A DNA stretch of 64,000 nt from Silene latifolia. Taxonomy: Eukaryota > Streptophyta > Magnoliopsida > Caryophyllales > Caryophyllaceae. A program made the position numbers and the translations under genes. Shown here in pieces: positions 45,101-58,550 of this stretch; position 1 is the stretch's first letter; the number at the start of each line of letters is the position of its first letter. The stretch covers positions 147,166,058 to 147,230,057 of the forward strand of contig NC_133537.1 in assembly GCF_048544455.1 (NCBI RefSeq), given 5' to 3'. The notes below the pieces were generated by a model. It had not been told where the DNA came from. It did no database searches and saw only the letters and a list, made by a program, of their open reading frames with translations.

Positions 45101-46440
45101 GTGAAGACAAGAGATGGAATGGAACCATTGAGGAGAAATCCTAGGGTAGTGGAACTAACTACCAATGAATCATTGAAGAAGATAAATAGAGAGAAGGCCA
45201 AAGAGGTTGAAAAAGAACCTATTGTGATTAGACTTACGTTTCCAAGTCGCCAAGCCAAACCCAAGCTTGATGAGCAATTTTGGAAGTTCATGGAGATTGT
45301 GAAGAACCTAGAGGTTTCCATCCCATTTACGGAGTTGATCAACCATGTTCCGGCCTATGCAAAATACATGAAAGACATCCTCATAAAGAAGTCCATTAGG
45401 AAGTTAAAAACTATCGCATTCACAAAGATAGGTAGTGCAATACTTCAAGGAAATTCCCCACCTAAGCTCAAAGATCCGGGAAGCTTCTCCATTCCTTGTA
45501 CCATCGGTGATACCACAATAAACAAAGCACTATGTGATCTACGTTCAAGTGTGAGTGCCATGCCGTACTCGGTATATGAAAGGCTAGGAGTGGGAAAACT
45601 CAAGTGCACTAATATGACTCTACAAATGGCGGACCGAACAACAAATAAACCACTTGGGGTATGGGAAGATGTACCCGTGATAATTGGATAGTTTTTTTAT
45701 ACCGATGGACTTTGTTATTGTTGACATTAAGGAAGATTCCAATATACTGATCATTCTAGGAAGACCATTCTTACACACCGCCAGAGCGGTGATTGGCGTA
45801 AAGCACGGGATGCTCACACTTGAAGTTGGTGATGAAACAATCACCTTTAATCTTGGTAAGACTATGAGAGCTCCCAACTTGCATTAACCATGCTTTTCTG
45901 GTTGATCATTATAGCCGGGAAGGTGAGAAGAAGAAAGTGGACTCCTCATTCAAAGGTCAAGTCAAAGGTGAAAATCCTAACAAGAATGGCAAGGAAACAC
46001 AGCCCAATTGGAAGAAAGAAGTGGATGATATTGAAGTGGCTCTATTCCGAGGGCATGGAAGTTTTCATAACAAGAATGAGAGCTTACAAAGCTCAGTCAT
46101 CATGACAAGTATCAATGAAGGCCTTATTGGCCATAAGAGAGAGGAGTTTCTCTTGCCAACTCATAATCCTCTCAACATGGGGGAAGAAGCAAAGGAAGTA
46201 TAGGATCTATGGGATGACGAGTTTGACGGATTGGTTAATCCTTACATTGGAAATGCTATGATCCTAATCATGGCTTTGTAGACCCTTGTCACCATAACTT
46301 TGACTCGGGTTCCTACACTAATCGAAGAAACTATGTGGCGAGGTCTACACATGACTTCTACCAAGAAAATAAGCAAGCCTTTGATCACTTCTACAAGGCG
46401 TTGAGCAACATCAACAACGCCCTTGCTTTACCCCCTTGAC
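45101..46440 (+). pseudogene. Element B protease region
   Basis: Homologous to 11800-13371. It shows FMEIVKNLEVSIPFTELINH, the active-site neighbourhood INKALCDLRSSVSAMPYSV and ILGRPFLHTARAVIGV, then an acidic tail to about 46440. The conserved TGGTGG/CCACCA hairpin follows at 46464-46488. Fossil with a few breaks. Confidence 0.8.
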
Positions 46441-46828
46441 ATCTCTCAAAATGAAGGAGAGATTGGTGGAGTCCTCCCTAAACCACCATTTGCAAATATG
46501 CTAACCTCTTAACTTGCATTTCATTTTAATTTCTACATTCCATTATTTTTGCATCGCATCTTATATGCTTTGTTATAGAATTTTTGTGACATGAGAGCAA
46601 GTGAGGGAGGGTTTCTACTGTGTTTGAAATGTGTAGTGTATGATGATCAAGTGTGGGGAAGGAATTGTTTTGGCTAACCAAGCCTTTGTAGTGCAACCCA
46701 ATGATGGAAAGATAGGAAATGAAGGATCAAAGTAGTGGGAAAGAGATCCCCATGAGTGGACCCGAGCTCGTGGGGATTAGAGCAAAGAAAAGAGGAGCTG
46801 CACTGCAATCTAAGTGAGCTGGAAGCAG

Positions 46829-46942
46829 GACGGGCGTCCTAGAGCTCAGCCCGCTCGTCTCCAAGTCAGGACGGGCGGCCCCAAAGAACAAAGAAAAGTC
46901 CTGAACCAGAATCCGCCCGTCCCCATATCAGCTCGAGCGTCC
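46829..46942. promoter_or_regulatory. Element B internal phased array upstream of ORF2
   Basis: CG-NN-CG modules have their first CG at 46831, 46852, 46872, 46914 and 46934, spacings 21, 20, 42 and 20 bp. They include GGACGGGCGTCC and ATCCGCCCGTCC forms. ORF2 starts about 370 bp downstream. A TATA box is not clear here (ctactttattt near 46976 is weak). Confidence 0.55.
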
Positions 46943-47307
46943 CTACCTGCTGTTAGACTTAAAACACGGGATTTCCTACTTTATTTCTCATTTCTATCTT
47001 CTTCACTCACACACACAAACACATTTCCCTCACTACAACACTCAACCAAATCATCAAAAACCTCCAATACTCAACAAAATTCATCAAAAATCATTGCAAA
47101 CTTGCTCAAATTCAATTCAAAACACTCCTTTGTCAACATTTAGACCTTCAAACATCAAAATCTTCCCAAAATCAATCAAAAATTTCTAGGGTTAAGGAAA
47201 ATTCTAAAACCCCCAATTTGATTGAGAAATTGATTGAAGTTAGAAGAAAGGAAGAGCATTAAAGCATATCAAAGGTTTGTTGACATCAATTATAAGGATG
47301 AATCATC

Positions 47308-48858
47308 ATGGCAAGAACAAAAGGAAACACTCATGCATCAAAATCCCCAAATCTATCAAAAAGGCAAAAAGTTCTAGCATCCAAGGCTTTGGTGGTGGTG
47401 GAACAAGCTAGAGAGAAAGCAATGGAGCCTATTGAGGCCATTGAGGAGGTTGCTACTACACTACCGGAGGTCGAACAACTCAAGGACTATCCGGAGGTAA
47501 CTTTCCTTTCTAATGAGCATAGAATTGCATTCGAATCCCTTGCCAAAAAGAAAGTCATTGCCACTAAGTTTGTTTGCCAAGATACTTTGGAAAAATTGGG
47601 AGTGCTTGATAAAACAAAAGCATTCTTCGAGTCTATGAGCCTATCTACCTTATTTGAGATGAATGAATTGACTTACCCCTTCCTTACCTTGGAATTCATT
47701 AGTTCTTTGAGAGAGTATAAGTTAGAGACTCGTAGATATGTTGAATTTCGGCTTGAGAACCAAAGTAGGAAACTGTTTAAGGACCATTTCGGTAAGCTAC
47801 TTGGACTTCATGACCCTTGGGATTTCTTCAAGAAACCTATCAATTTTGATGCCAAACCCCTATGGAAGGCGATTGCCGGAAGAGAATTGACCATATTGAG
47901 ATAATCCAATGCCTTGTATATCCCCATCTGGGTATTCGTTATTGGCATAGGTCCATAAGTAATACCTTGGCCACGAGAAAAGAAGCAACCTACATGACCG
48001 AACTTGACCTTGCCTACTTGGAGTCTAAAATGAATGTCCATGGGAAATCAAAGAATGATTAAAATATTCTCCAATTGTTGTTGGAGAGGTGGATGGACAT
48101 CAAAGAGGGAAAAGAAAAGACGGCTTTTATTGTTAATGAAAGCTTGATAACAAGGTTGGCTAAACACTTTAACACGAAATTCAATGAAAACAAAGCTTAC
48201 AAGCCCGTTAAAGGTAGTAATCTCCTTGATATAAGCACATTGATTCAAAAATTCTATTGGGTGAGGCATGATAACTCCGCCCTGGGATATGAATGGATAA
48301 TCAAGGGGCCTTGTCTTGCCAAGGAAAATTTGCCGCATTTCCACTTGCTGAAACAACTATCTTATCCCCATCTCCAAAATTGCCAAGACCATCATCAACC
48401 AACAACAAAATCCAATTGAAGAGCCCTCCTCCATTGTTATACCGCCTTATCCCTTTGCCTTTGAAGAATTCACAACAAATGACCCAAATGTTGTGGAAGG
48501 CAATGATTATTTGACCAAGTTAATGAAGCATATACACAGAGAAGCTTACAAGGATCAGGTGAATGCCTACTACGCCCAATACCCACCACTCTATCATCTT
48601 GCTAGGCAAGGACTTCTTGAACCTAAGAGTCCTTTGCCGGATTGGGTGGATAAGAAGGTGTTCTTTCCTCAAGCTTCTCACGATGAAGAAAGGGATGTCC
48701 GGGTTGCTAAGAGTGAGGAGAATGTTGATGATGGGGAAAGTAGTGAAGAAAGCCATGATGACAATGACCAATGTTCAAGTGAAGAAGATGATGATGATGC
48801 CTCCGTTTTCTTGGATGATGATGATGATGATGATGATATCACAATGAGTGATAGTTGA
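47308..48858 (+). pseudogene. Element B ORF2, ATHILA-type
   Basis: Begins MARTKGNTHASKSPNLSKRQK, like ORF2 of element A. The next part has PEVTFLSNEHRIAFESLAKK, TKFVCQDTLEKLGVLDKTKA and TYPFLTLEFISSLREY. Near the end it has ARQGLLEPKSPLPDWVDKK and a strongly acidic tail (EEDDDDASVFLDDDDDDDD). Homology to 9274-10752 runs over the whole length. No signal peptide or membrane span. Fossil with a few breaks. Confidence 0.8.
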
Positions 48859-50990
48859 TTGTTGAACAAGCATGAAAGAGGATGACACAATACCATTGTG
48901 AGTCTCCTACCCCTCCTTTTGCTTTGTTTTTTTATCTCATGATTACATAACTTGTATAACATGTAGTTTAGAGCATTTAGAGAGTCATTCTCGGACTCTT
49001 TGATGGCTAAGAGTTTTTGAGTCCTAGCAACATCAAAGGACTCACACCTCGGCAATATTGAGGTGACTATCTTTTTTGCTCCCACCATAAAGAATCCAAA
49101 AATGACAAATTACTTTTCATGCATTGCGTTGCATGGCTTATGAATAAACTTCCCTATTTTTGCACTAGATATAGTGTTTAGTTTGGTTTTGGGAAAGTTC
49201 ATTCAAAGGCAACCCGAGTTAATTTAAATTACCTCTCAAATCTAATCGAAAGCATGCAGCATATAGTATAGTCTAGTTTGCATCATATGTAAATATTAAT
49301 CATGTAGTATGCATTTAGTATAGAACTTATGCCTTTCATATAGCTTCATGCATATGCATTTGCATTTATTTCCTATCGTTTTGTCCATTCAGGCAATAGT
49401 GTGAGGATGGGGAATTCTAACATCTAACTTTTTTTTCAAAAATGATAAAAATTAAAAATTTTCAAAATTTTCAAAAACATGTTCTTCCTTTGTAGTATAG
49501 ATTTGCATATATTTATTTGTTTGTTACTCTTATCACATGGGGACGACTACGCCACATTCGAAGCAAAAGGGATATAGAAGACCGCATCTTTCCAAACTCC
49601 TTCTCACTTATGATATGTTAATGACAATGTGGCTACTTTTTGATTTATGCGGTATGAACCTATATGTTGTTAAGAGTTTGAATTTAGTTTATATGACATA
49701 TTAGTTGATAGAAGCATGTGCATTAGAGTTGTATATATGTTAATTGCATCATGGCATGTAGTTGCATGTTACAAAATTTTGTGAAAATGCCTAATTGGGA
49801 CGTTTGACAAGTGTATATAAGGCCCTTGTAGATAGTTTTTCTCCTTGAGACTTTATTTGCTAGAATACCTTCAAGACACCTTAGGATGTGTCATACTAGT
49901 GTCTTTTGTCTCATAGTCTAAGGTGTAGTCAAGGGTTTGCATGTGTGTCATCTATCCAACCTTATGATGTGATATGAACTTGATCCACTTATTTAGGGGA
50001 CTTTGATTGACTTGGTGGTTTGGCTATCCAAAAATACTTTTCATTAATAAGTTTAAAGTGATCATTTCAAAAGTTTTGTGATGTGGAATCGTTTTTAATT
50101 GCCAAGGAAACATCAAATGTTTTGAATTGGTGAAATGCCGAGAAATTTGATGGAGGCGTACCACTTCAATGTGCTTTGGTGAGGGATCCATTGAATTGAG
50201 CCCCCACACGGTTGTGAATTCGACCACCCAAAGACAAAGTGACTATCACCCCAAGAACTATTGTCTAGAGGTTAACCGGTTGCCTAAAAAGCGATTGGTG
50301 AAAGCAAAGCACACTAGGAAATGAGGGATAAACCCCATCTTAGAGTTTTGAAATGTAAAATACGGAAGTTGAAATAAGGCCAAATTTTGAATGTTAGTCA
50401 AATCCACTATTTTTGTTTTAATTGACTTGAGCACTTCATTCCCAAAAACCTTTTTGTTATGCCACCTTGTTGAGCTTGGGACGATCCTTGGCCTTTACAC
50501 TTGTAGATAATCTGAGATTTGTCATGTTATATGCCACTAACGTCATAAGGATCATCCTTCCACCCCATCCGATCGCCCTTGACGAAAGCATTTAGCAATT
50601 ATGGACGAAAAGTAGCCTAGTTTAACATAACTTGGAGGTGACTTGTTTGTATCCTCTTGGACTTAGTAACTTGGAGAATTAATATCTATGGTGGAATGTG
50701 TACCCTAAATTTCTTCCCTTTTAGATGATTTCCGCCACTTAGATGAGGAAAGTGGCTATTCTTTTGTAGATGTATCCTTTGATTTTCTTTTATTCTTAAT
50801 GTTTGGATGCATCACCATTTTGGCAAGCCCCACCTTGCCTTGCAAGAAAGCATCTTACCTCATAGATGTCCTGTCGTGAGTTAAAGGGGCAGAGTGAGAC
50901 CCGCTAATTGTCTCACATCGGCTATGTTATTAAAGTAGTATAAATAAAGGTTATAGTTTTAGTCACCTCTTTCCTCGGGGCGAGCAAAGG
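48859..50990 (+). other. Element B 3' noncoding region
   Basis: Related to 7195-9273 of element A in opposite orientation. Includes the hairpin GCCACTT / AAGTGGC (50734-50756) and the CACCTC / GAGGTG hairpin near 49045. No supported frame. Confidence 0.65.
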
Positions 50991-51007
50991 TTCGGTTACG
51001 GGATATT

Positions 51008-51279
51008 TGATGTAACTCATATTCATGCACATTTAGTCCCCTAACTAGCCTCGTTCATATGCTATCTAGCATGCATTAGGGTCGTTTCATATCTTAAGCT
51101 TCCTATTTTGCATATTCTATGACGTTTTGTGCCCTTGGTAGGAAAGGAGTGCTAGCCTTGCTTATATGGAGCAAAACGGAGCTAAATTGATCGCATCTAG
51201 TGACCAAGCAGCAATGAGGAGACCAATGCTAATGGCCTAAGTCAATAAAACAAGTAAATGGACAATGATGAAGGACCCT
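51008..51279 (+). repeat. Element B 3' LTR, first part
   Basis: Matches 41693-41958 and stops where the inverted LTR of element D begins. Confidence 0.85.
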
Positions 51280-51874
51280 TGATTCGGTTTATAACTTTGT
51301 CGGCTAAGCTAACCAATCAAAACAATATATATAATCTAAACAAAATACTCTTAGTAGAGTGGTGAGTAAAGGTCGGATCCCAAGGGATGGGTATTGGATT
51401 AAATTATCGATTGGAAGTAGCTATGTCTTAGAGTGTCATGGGTTTATAGGGGATTCATGGTGGAGATCATACAAACATGTTTACATATATGCAAGCAATT
51501 ATTGTTGTAGTGGAACCGAGTTAGTTTATGACCATTCCTAGGAAGATTTGGGTCCCGGATCCGAGTCGGTTACGACTGTACAACACCTACAAGTCAAATT
51601 AGTTTCTTCTTAATCAACTATATGCATGGTCTAATAAGCCTTGAGTTAGTTTATATCTTACAAGTCTTGTTGAATGGATAAGAGATTCATGCAAGGTTGT
51701 CAATCAAGCTATTCGTCAAGCATAACATGTGCATAAGTTGGAACTACAACAAGCAAGCATTCTTATGAAAACATATTAGATTAAGTTTGGATCTACCCCT
51801 ATGATTGGTTCCCCTAATCCCCCCAATAACCCTAGCTAGGTGACTACTCACTCATGATCATGGTAAACATGCGG
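51280..51874 (-). mobile_element. Element D: LTR 3' end of an Athila relative, minus strand, entered by C
   Basis: On the minus strand the segment ends CCGAATCA, like the LTR of element B, and carries the conserved block at 51371-51396. The plus-strand word accgagttagtttatgacc, matching the LTR of A near 15107-15122 and of C near 52224-52248, supports family membership. It stops at 51874 where the LTR of C begins, as expected if C inserted into it. The remainder lies outside the window. Fossil, partial. Confidence 0.7.
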
Positions 51875-53590
51875 TGTGGCTATAAAACTCGTCGTCAAAA
51901 GCTACCAACCAAAACAATATTTCTAACTCTACAAACTACTTGTTAGTGGAGTGGTAAGTCAAGGTCAGATCCCAAGGGACGGGTATTGATTTAGGATTTT
52001 AATTGCAAGTAGTGTATGTCTTAGGGTGTCACAAATTGGGTTGAGATGATATGTAATCTAAATTAATCAACAAGATGAATGCCAATTAATGAAAACAAAG
52101 TAAAGCAATTAAAGGGGTTGTAAACAATTGATTAAAGGCACTAGGGTGTCATGGGTTCATAAGAAAATCATGGAAATAGATCATACAAACATGTTCTCAA
52201 ATCGATGCAAGCAACATATTGTTGTGATGGAATCGAGTTAGTGTATATCTTACAATTCCTAGAAAGATTTAGGTCCCGGAGCCGAGTCGATCAAGACTTT
52301 ACAACACCTACAAGTCGACTTAGTCTCTTCCTATTCAATTCTATGCATGGTTTAACAAGGCTCGAGTTGGCTTATATCTTACAAGCCTCATTGAAAAGAT
52401 AAGAGATGGGTAAAAAATGCAAGGATTCATAGTCTCGCATTTCATCAAACATAACATGTGCATAGGTTAAAATCACAACAAGCAAGCAAATGATTATGAA
52501 AGCATATTAGATTAAGCATAGATCAATTCCCATGATTACTTCCCCTAATTCCCCATTACCCCTAGCTAAAGGTCTACTCACTCGTGATCAAGTTTAGCAT
52601 GCTAATAAGGTTGTCAATCATACTAACAAAGCAAAACATGATGAATAAATGATGTGATTAACAATAATTAAACAAGGGTAAAAAGAGATTATACCTACTT
52701 GAGATGATCCAAATAATAAAGCAAAGAATAATAGAAGTAAACTTGATGATTGATGGAAGGTTGTCAATCCTCCAATAAACCCAAATAAACTTCTAATTAC
52801 CCAACTAAACTAAGAACAATTGAGAGAATTAAGGGAAGATTGAGATATGATTAATATTGAAATGTGTATTACAACTTTGATTAAGACTAAATTTAGGAAT
52901 TGATTATGATAAGATGAGATTAGATGTTCAAAGTTGATAATCTAGGTAATACAATAAGGTATTTATACTAAAATTAAGTACAAGGACTAGGGTTACTAAG
53001 GGCTTAAATGGCGATTAAGACCCTAAGAGAAGCTTGATGATTTGCAACTCCCGAGGGACATGCGCGGATTGGTGTAGCAACTCCCCAGGGACATGCGTGG
53101 ATTGAGGTGAAGCACGCCTTGTCCTGTGAGGTGATCCTCTCAGGCTGGCAGTCGGGACGCCCGGATCGTGCTCTGGCACGCTTGGATCCTGCTCTGGGAC
53201 GCTCGTATTGTTGCTGTCGTCCGCTCGTCCTGAGCTCAGGACGCTCGGATCGTTGGACAGAGTTCTTCTCTTGTTCTTGGCTCCCTAACAATCTGTGAGG
53301 ACTATCTTAGGAATGCGAGGATCTTTCATCATTGCCCATTTCACTTCATTTATTTGCTTAGGCTTCTAGTGTCGGTCTCCTCTTTGATGCTTGGTCATTA
53401 GATGCAATCCATTTAACTCCATTTTGCTCCATAAATGCAAGGCTAGCAATCCTCTCCTACCAAGGACACAAAACCTCAAAGAATATGCAAAATGGGAAAC
53501 TAAAGATAAGAAATGACCATAATAGATGCTAGAAAGCATGGGAACGAGGTTAATTCAGGGACTAAATGTGCTCAAATATGAGTCACATCA
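51875..53590 (-). repeat. Element C 3' LTR
   Basis: On the minus strand starts TGATGTGACTCATA and ends ATAGCCACA. It contains a phased array (53052-53250), TATAAATACC (52959-52968) and the conserved block 51963-51988. Confidence 0.85.
53052..53250. promoter_or_regulatory. Phased palindrome array in the element C LTR
   Basis: First CG of successive modules at 53158, 53179, 53200, 53222 and 53242, spacings 21, 21, 22 and 20 bp. Two more diverged modules (gggacatgcg) lie at 53055 and 53088. Outer bases are GGGACG and GGATC, unlike A and B in detail. Confidence 0.65.
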
Positions 53591-55620
53591 AACATCCCCA
53601 AACCGAACCCTTGCTCGTCCCAAGCAACGAGGTGACTAAAACTATGACCTTTATTTAAACTAACCTACTAATATAGCCAATATGAGACAATTAGCGGGTC
53701 TCACTCCGCCCCTCTAACTCACAACAAGACACCCACGAGATGAGATGCCTTCTTGCAAGGCAAGGTGGGGCTTAACAAAATGGCAATACATCCAATCATT
53801 AAGCACACAAAAGCAAGTATTGGATGCATCTACAAAAGAATAGCCACTTTCCTCATCTAAGTGGCGGAAATTATCTAAGGGGGAAGCAATTCAAGGGTAC
53901 ACACTCCATTATAGATATGGTTTCTTCAAATTACTAAGCCTATGAGGATACCAACAATTCACCTCCAAGTTGTGTCAAGCTAGGGTACCTTTGTCCTCAA
54001 TTGCTAAATGATTTTGTCAAGAGTAGACTCCCTATGATGTTAGAAATACTGTAGGATCGTGGAATTCCCCTTCTTGCCTAGACAAGAAGAAGGGTCGTCC
54101 CCTCTCTACCATGCACAAAAGTGGAATCAATGGTAAAGGGATCAATAAGATTTTGAGTTACATAATGGGAGTTTGCTTTTGATTTTGTTATTACCCCCAA
54201 TTTCTTGTGGCATTTGACATTTTTGAGAACAATTTCTTGCCATTTCTTTGATGTTTGGCGTTTTGATACTTGATAAATATTTCAATCTTTGCTTTTTTTT
54301 TTGATCATTTTCAAAGTCACCCCAATTTGTAGCAAGGGTACTTTTATTGAAGCATAGGAGTTCTTATTTTTGTACTCCTCTTTTCTTTGATGCAATTTTG
54401 TGCAAACTTCTTAATTTTTATTTTGGTACTCAAACTCAAATTGAGATTTTTGTGCCCATTACCTTTTTGTTGACAAAATATGATAGAAGTGGAAGATGGT
54501 TGCATGGTTTCAAGGGTCACCTTAGAATAAACGGTAGCCAAGGAGTCATCATATCACAAGGTACTTTTGACTAAGCCTTAGTCCATGGGTCAAAGGATAC
54601 TAGCATGACACATCCTAGGGTGTTTTAGAGGTATTCTAATGAGCAAAGTCTCAAGAATAAAAAGTATCTACAAGGGCCTTATATAAACTTATCAAGCCTC
54701 CCAAATAGATGTTTTCACAAAATTTTCCTAAAATGCAACTACATGCCATGATGCAACTAACATATATACAACCTAGTGCAAATGGTTCTATCAACTAACA
54801 TGCCATATAAACTAAATGCAACTCCTAGAATCACATTGGTTTGTACCGCATCAACCAAAATAAAGCCACATAGTCATTAACATAGATAGGAAAAAAGGAG
54901 ATTTGGAAAGATCATACCATGCGGTCTTCATATTCCTCATGCCTCGGATGTGGCGTAGTCGATCCAATGTGATAAGAGTGACAAACAAACACAAATATAT
55001 ACAACTCTATACTACAAAGGAATGAACATGTTTTTGTATTTTTGAGAAATTTTTCAATTTTTATGAAATTTTCAAGAAATTTTCAATTTTTATCATTTTT
55101 ATCATTTTTGAATGCAAGGTTAAGTTAGAATTTCCCATCCCCACACTAGTATGAGCATTGTCCTCAATGGCCAATACGATAGGAAATTATGCAATCCAAA
55201 CTATATGAATATGTATGATTTCTAAACTAATATGCAAACTATATAACATATATAACAAGTGAATGCAATCTAATCTATCCTATATGATGCATGCTTTCGA
55301 TTGGTCGGAGAGCTAATTTAAATTAACTCGAATCCCTTGTGAGTGAACTTCCCCAAACCGAGTAGGACACTATTGCTAGTGTAAAAATAGGGGGAGTTCA
55401 TGCACAAGGAAAGGATGCAATGCATGAATCCTAATTGTCATTTTGGATTTTTCAATTAGGAACAAAATATTTATCATCACCTTGATGTTGCTAAAGTGGA
55501 AAATAGTCCTTATTTTTTACAAGGACACCGAAAGATTTGAATCAATTAATGATAAATAAGCATGTGAAATAATTGACATGAAAAGTGAGAGGGAATTGAA
55601 GAGCTTCATCTAAGCCATGG
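53591..55620 (-). other. Element C 3' noncoding region
   Basis: Resembles 7195-9273 of element A over most of its length, with the GCCACTT / AAGTGGC hairpin at 53843-53865 and cttcttgcctagacaagaag near 54071. No supported gene. Confidence 0.7.
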
Positions 55621-55702
55621 TGGGTACCTCTTGCCCGCTCCACCAAGCCTATGAACATCTTCACTAGTTATCATCATCCTCTTCTCCGAGATTGTCATCC
55701 CA

Positions 55703-57208
55703 TTATGCTCGTGATTCATCGCTCTCATAGAAATCCATAAACTCATCACCATCGCTATTGACCTCCACCGTGTTTCCACCACTTGACCCCGCTCCTTCTC
55801 CTTCTTCATTTCCATGTACTCCACCGTTGGCATGCTCCGATTTTGGAAAGAGAATTTCCATTTGAGCCCAAGAGGGAAGCATTCCCTCTTCGCTAATGTG
55901 CACTTGATGAGCGAACCGGTGGAATTGAGGATAAAGAGCATAATAATTGTCCACTCTATCTTCATATTGCTTGCGGTGTAAATCTTGGAGTAGTCCCGTT
56001 GCAAAGTCGTCTCTAGGAAGGATGAAGGGATTTGGGTGATTTTATGGTTGATATGGAAATGGGTAAGGTGGGATATCAATCTTTTCTTGATCATTCGCTT
56101 GAGTCTCAGTTTGTTGATGTTGAGTAGGAGGTGGGGTTCGGTTTGCTTGGCTTGAACGAGTTGGTACAAGGTAGGATGGCACTTGGGAAAGGGGACCCCT
56201 TCTAGGTGAAACTCTTGGTAAACCTTCCATTAGAAGAAAAAGAGGGGTGCTTCCCTTGTTGAGCCACTTGATTCTTCGTTCATAGCCTTCAAAGGTAATC
56301 CAATGGCGATGTCGGAAGATTAGCATTTCATCGATCTTGGTAGTACCCGGAAGGGGTACATATGCGTTGTTGTTGTTAAAAGATGGATTAAAGAACTTGG
56401 CAAGTCTTGTTACTAATCCTCCATTGACAATGTGAATCATACCACCATCATCTCCATTCCGGAATTGCGCCCACCTCTCAAGAAGTACTAAGGGAGTGTT
56501 GAAATGATAACCACTCCTCCCTTGTATCTTCAAATAGGACTCCATAAAGATTACATCAAGTTCATTGACAACCACGGGATCACGGCGAGCTATGAGAGTG
56601 CTTGCTATAAACGGGTAGGTGAGCCGGATGACAGGATTTTGGATATAAGAGGCCGAGCATTCTTTGATTTTTGAGAAATCGCGACCCGTCAAGGATCGCT
56701 CAAGTGGAGCTATGCTATAGTTCCGGGGTTTTGATGTACGGGTAGGCGATACATCAAGTCCCAATACACCCGCAAATTCTACAAGGGTCATCATTCTTGC
56801 TGTGTTCTCAAGTCGGAATTCAACACAAATCGCCTTGTTTAGGGTTGATATTTTCAGAAAACTCAAGAATTCGAGGACTAAAGGTTGATATGTAGGCTCG
56901 TACTTATTGAACATAGTCGAAAGACCAAAATGTTCGAAGAGTGCCTCAGTTTGATGGTATATCCCTAGTTTCCTTAATGTCTCATGGCAAATGAACTTAG
57001 TTGGAAGAATATTCTTACCTAGGAGACGGTGAAAGACGATTCGCTGAGCATCATTAACAAATTCGATGTTTGAGAACTCATTTAACCTTGAAAGATCGAT
57101 GATTTCTTCATTTTCTCTTCTCAATGTGTTGAGATGAGAGGTTGAAGAGCTTTTTCCTATGACCCTTGTTATTCTTCTTTCTCCTGGTAAGGATCCCCTT
57201 GGTCTCAT
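55703..57208 (-). pseudogene. Element C ORF2, ATHILA-type
   Basis: Begins MRPRGSLPGERRITRV, basic but without the ARTK start of A and B. The core has IEFVNDAQRIVFHRLLGK, TKFICHETLRKLGIYHQT, TYQPLVLEFLSFLKIS, CVEFRLENTARMMT and HIVNGGLVTRLAKFFNPSF. A proline-rich stretch with PPYPFPYQP and a final segment with an acidic tail (VEVNSDGDEFMDFYESDE) follow. Motifs align one to one with ORF2 of A. The high sequence divergence with conserved motifs shows long maintenance of ORF2. Fossil with about one break. Confidence 0.8.
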
Positions 57209-57349
57209 CTTGGAAGTAGATCAAGAGATTTTTCTTGTCCAAGATAGACGATTAAAATTTGTATTGTAGATCCTTTTTGAAACCCTAGGTTTTGGGTATT
57301 TTTATTTGAAGATGCAATTGGGTGTTTTAAGTATATGCGAGGTGAATTC

Positions 57350-57800
57350 TTTCTTTTATAAAGGAGGAATGTAGTGTCTTAAAACGTGTGGTTGAGAGAA
57401 GGGTATATTTGTCGAAAATAGAAGAGAAGCACGGGAGGGAGACACATGGATTGGGGTAGGCTCGAGCGTCTTCTGTGCTGTAGAAAAAGTATACGAGCAT
57501 GTAGGGATGCGCGGATCGTAGTCGGGATGAGCGGATCACAGTCGGGACACGCGGATCTTCTTACATGATTTCCTGAAACAACAAAGCAGTCCTGGTTCGC
57601 GCGGCTTGAGCTCAGCTCGAGCGGATTATTGCTGAGACGCTCGGATTGAGCTTGGGACGTGCAGATTTTTCATCAGCAAAATTTCATAAGTTTGAAACAT
57701 CCCAGGACCCGCGGCTCGACGGTAGGACCAGCGTCCTGATGTTGAGGACGGGCGTCCTGAGCTCGGCTTGCGTAGATTTTGTTACAGGACTTTTCCCACA
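57350..57800 (-). promoter_or_regulatory. Element C internal phased array and TATA-like box upstream of ORF2
   Basis: CGG cores fall at 57512, 57532 and 57552, and at 57602, 57622 and 57642, with a degenerate module at 57662, each 20 bp apart. More modules (aggacgggcgtcct near 57747) lie further upstream. On the minus strand TATAAAAG (57354-57361) follows about 100 bp downstream, and ORF2 starts about 150 bp after that. The repeats are seen; the promoter role is inferred. Confidence 0.6.
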
Positions 57801-58107
57801 AATTGAAGCTTCCCAGGACCCACATCCTAAGGCCAGGATGCGCGAATCGTGTCTGGAGACGCTCGGATCTGCTCTTGGTTCCCACGAGCTTAGGTATGCT
57901 CGTGGTGATTCCTCGTTTTTGCTCTTCTTTCTTCTTATTTCATTAATTGACAAGGGTGCTTCCCCACACTTGAATTGTCATATCCTTCATTCGTCAAACA
58001 AGATTAGTAGCACTCCCTCACCAACTCTCATGCCAAAATCATGCTTATGAAGAAGTAAAATGCAAATGCAATGAAGTAAGAATACAAGTAAGAAGGGTTA
58101 GTATATT

Positions 58108-58523
58108 TACAAGTGGTGGTTTAGGGAGAACTCCACCAAACTCTCTCATTTGATGGTCATGGTGGGAGAGGCTCGAGGCGGATGACCTCTATTTCTCCTA
58201 TGAGTGCTCCTTCATAGTAAGGTTTCAATCTTTGACCATTGACCTTGAATTTGTTTCCATCCTCCGACTTTATCTCAAAGTCTCCATACTTTCCCACTTC
58301 GGTGATCACATAGGGACCCATCCATCTTGAATTTAACTTCCCGGGAAAAAGTCAATATCGGGAGTTGAATAAGAGGACTTTGTCTCTTTTGTGCAAGGCC
58401 TTTTGCCTAATCCTCTTGTCATGAAGCAATTTGGTTCTTTCCTTGTAGATCTTTGCATTTTCGTAAGAGTGTAGTCGGAATTCCTCCAACTCTTGAATTT
58501 GCAAGATCCTCTTCTCTCCACTT
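58108..58523 (-). pseudogene. Element C integrase C-terminal part and conserved hairpin
   Basis: The minus strand contains LLHDKRIRQKALHKRDKVLL, KLNSRWMGPYVITEVGKYG and GNKFKVNGQRLKPYYEG, the C-terminal module of Ty3/gypsy integrase. The TGGTGG/CCACCA hairpin (58114-58138) follows directly, as after the protease of A and B. The hAT element separates this part from the integrase core. Fossil. Confidence 0.8.
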
Positions 58524-58531
58524 AGCTTGAG
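58524..58531. repeat. hAT target duplication, left copy
   Basis: AGCTTGAG; the right copy is at 62298-62305, identical. Confidence 0.95.
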
Positions 58532-58550
58532 CAATGTTGTTAAAATCGCG

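Larger units (their letters stand above)
41693..51279 (+). mobile_element. Element B: Athila-lineage Ty3/gypsy without pol, 3' LTR entered by D
   Basis: 5' LTR 41693-43312 (TGATGTGACT ... CCGAATCA), primer site 43316-43334, gag, protease, phased array, ORF2, 2-kb noncoding region, polypurine tract near 50991-51007, and the first 272 bp of the 3' LTR up to 51279. The layout equals element A, and again no RT, RNase H or integrase is seen. The visible LTR parts differ by roughly 7-8% by eye, so it is clearly older than A. Fossil with about eight or more breaks. Confidence 0.9.

Noticed and set aside
46814-47143. Possible 109-aa protein upstream of ORF2 in element B
   Set aside because: It reads through the phased GC-rich array and has no counterpart in A or C.
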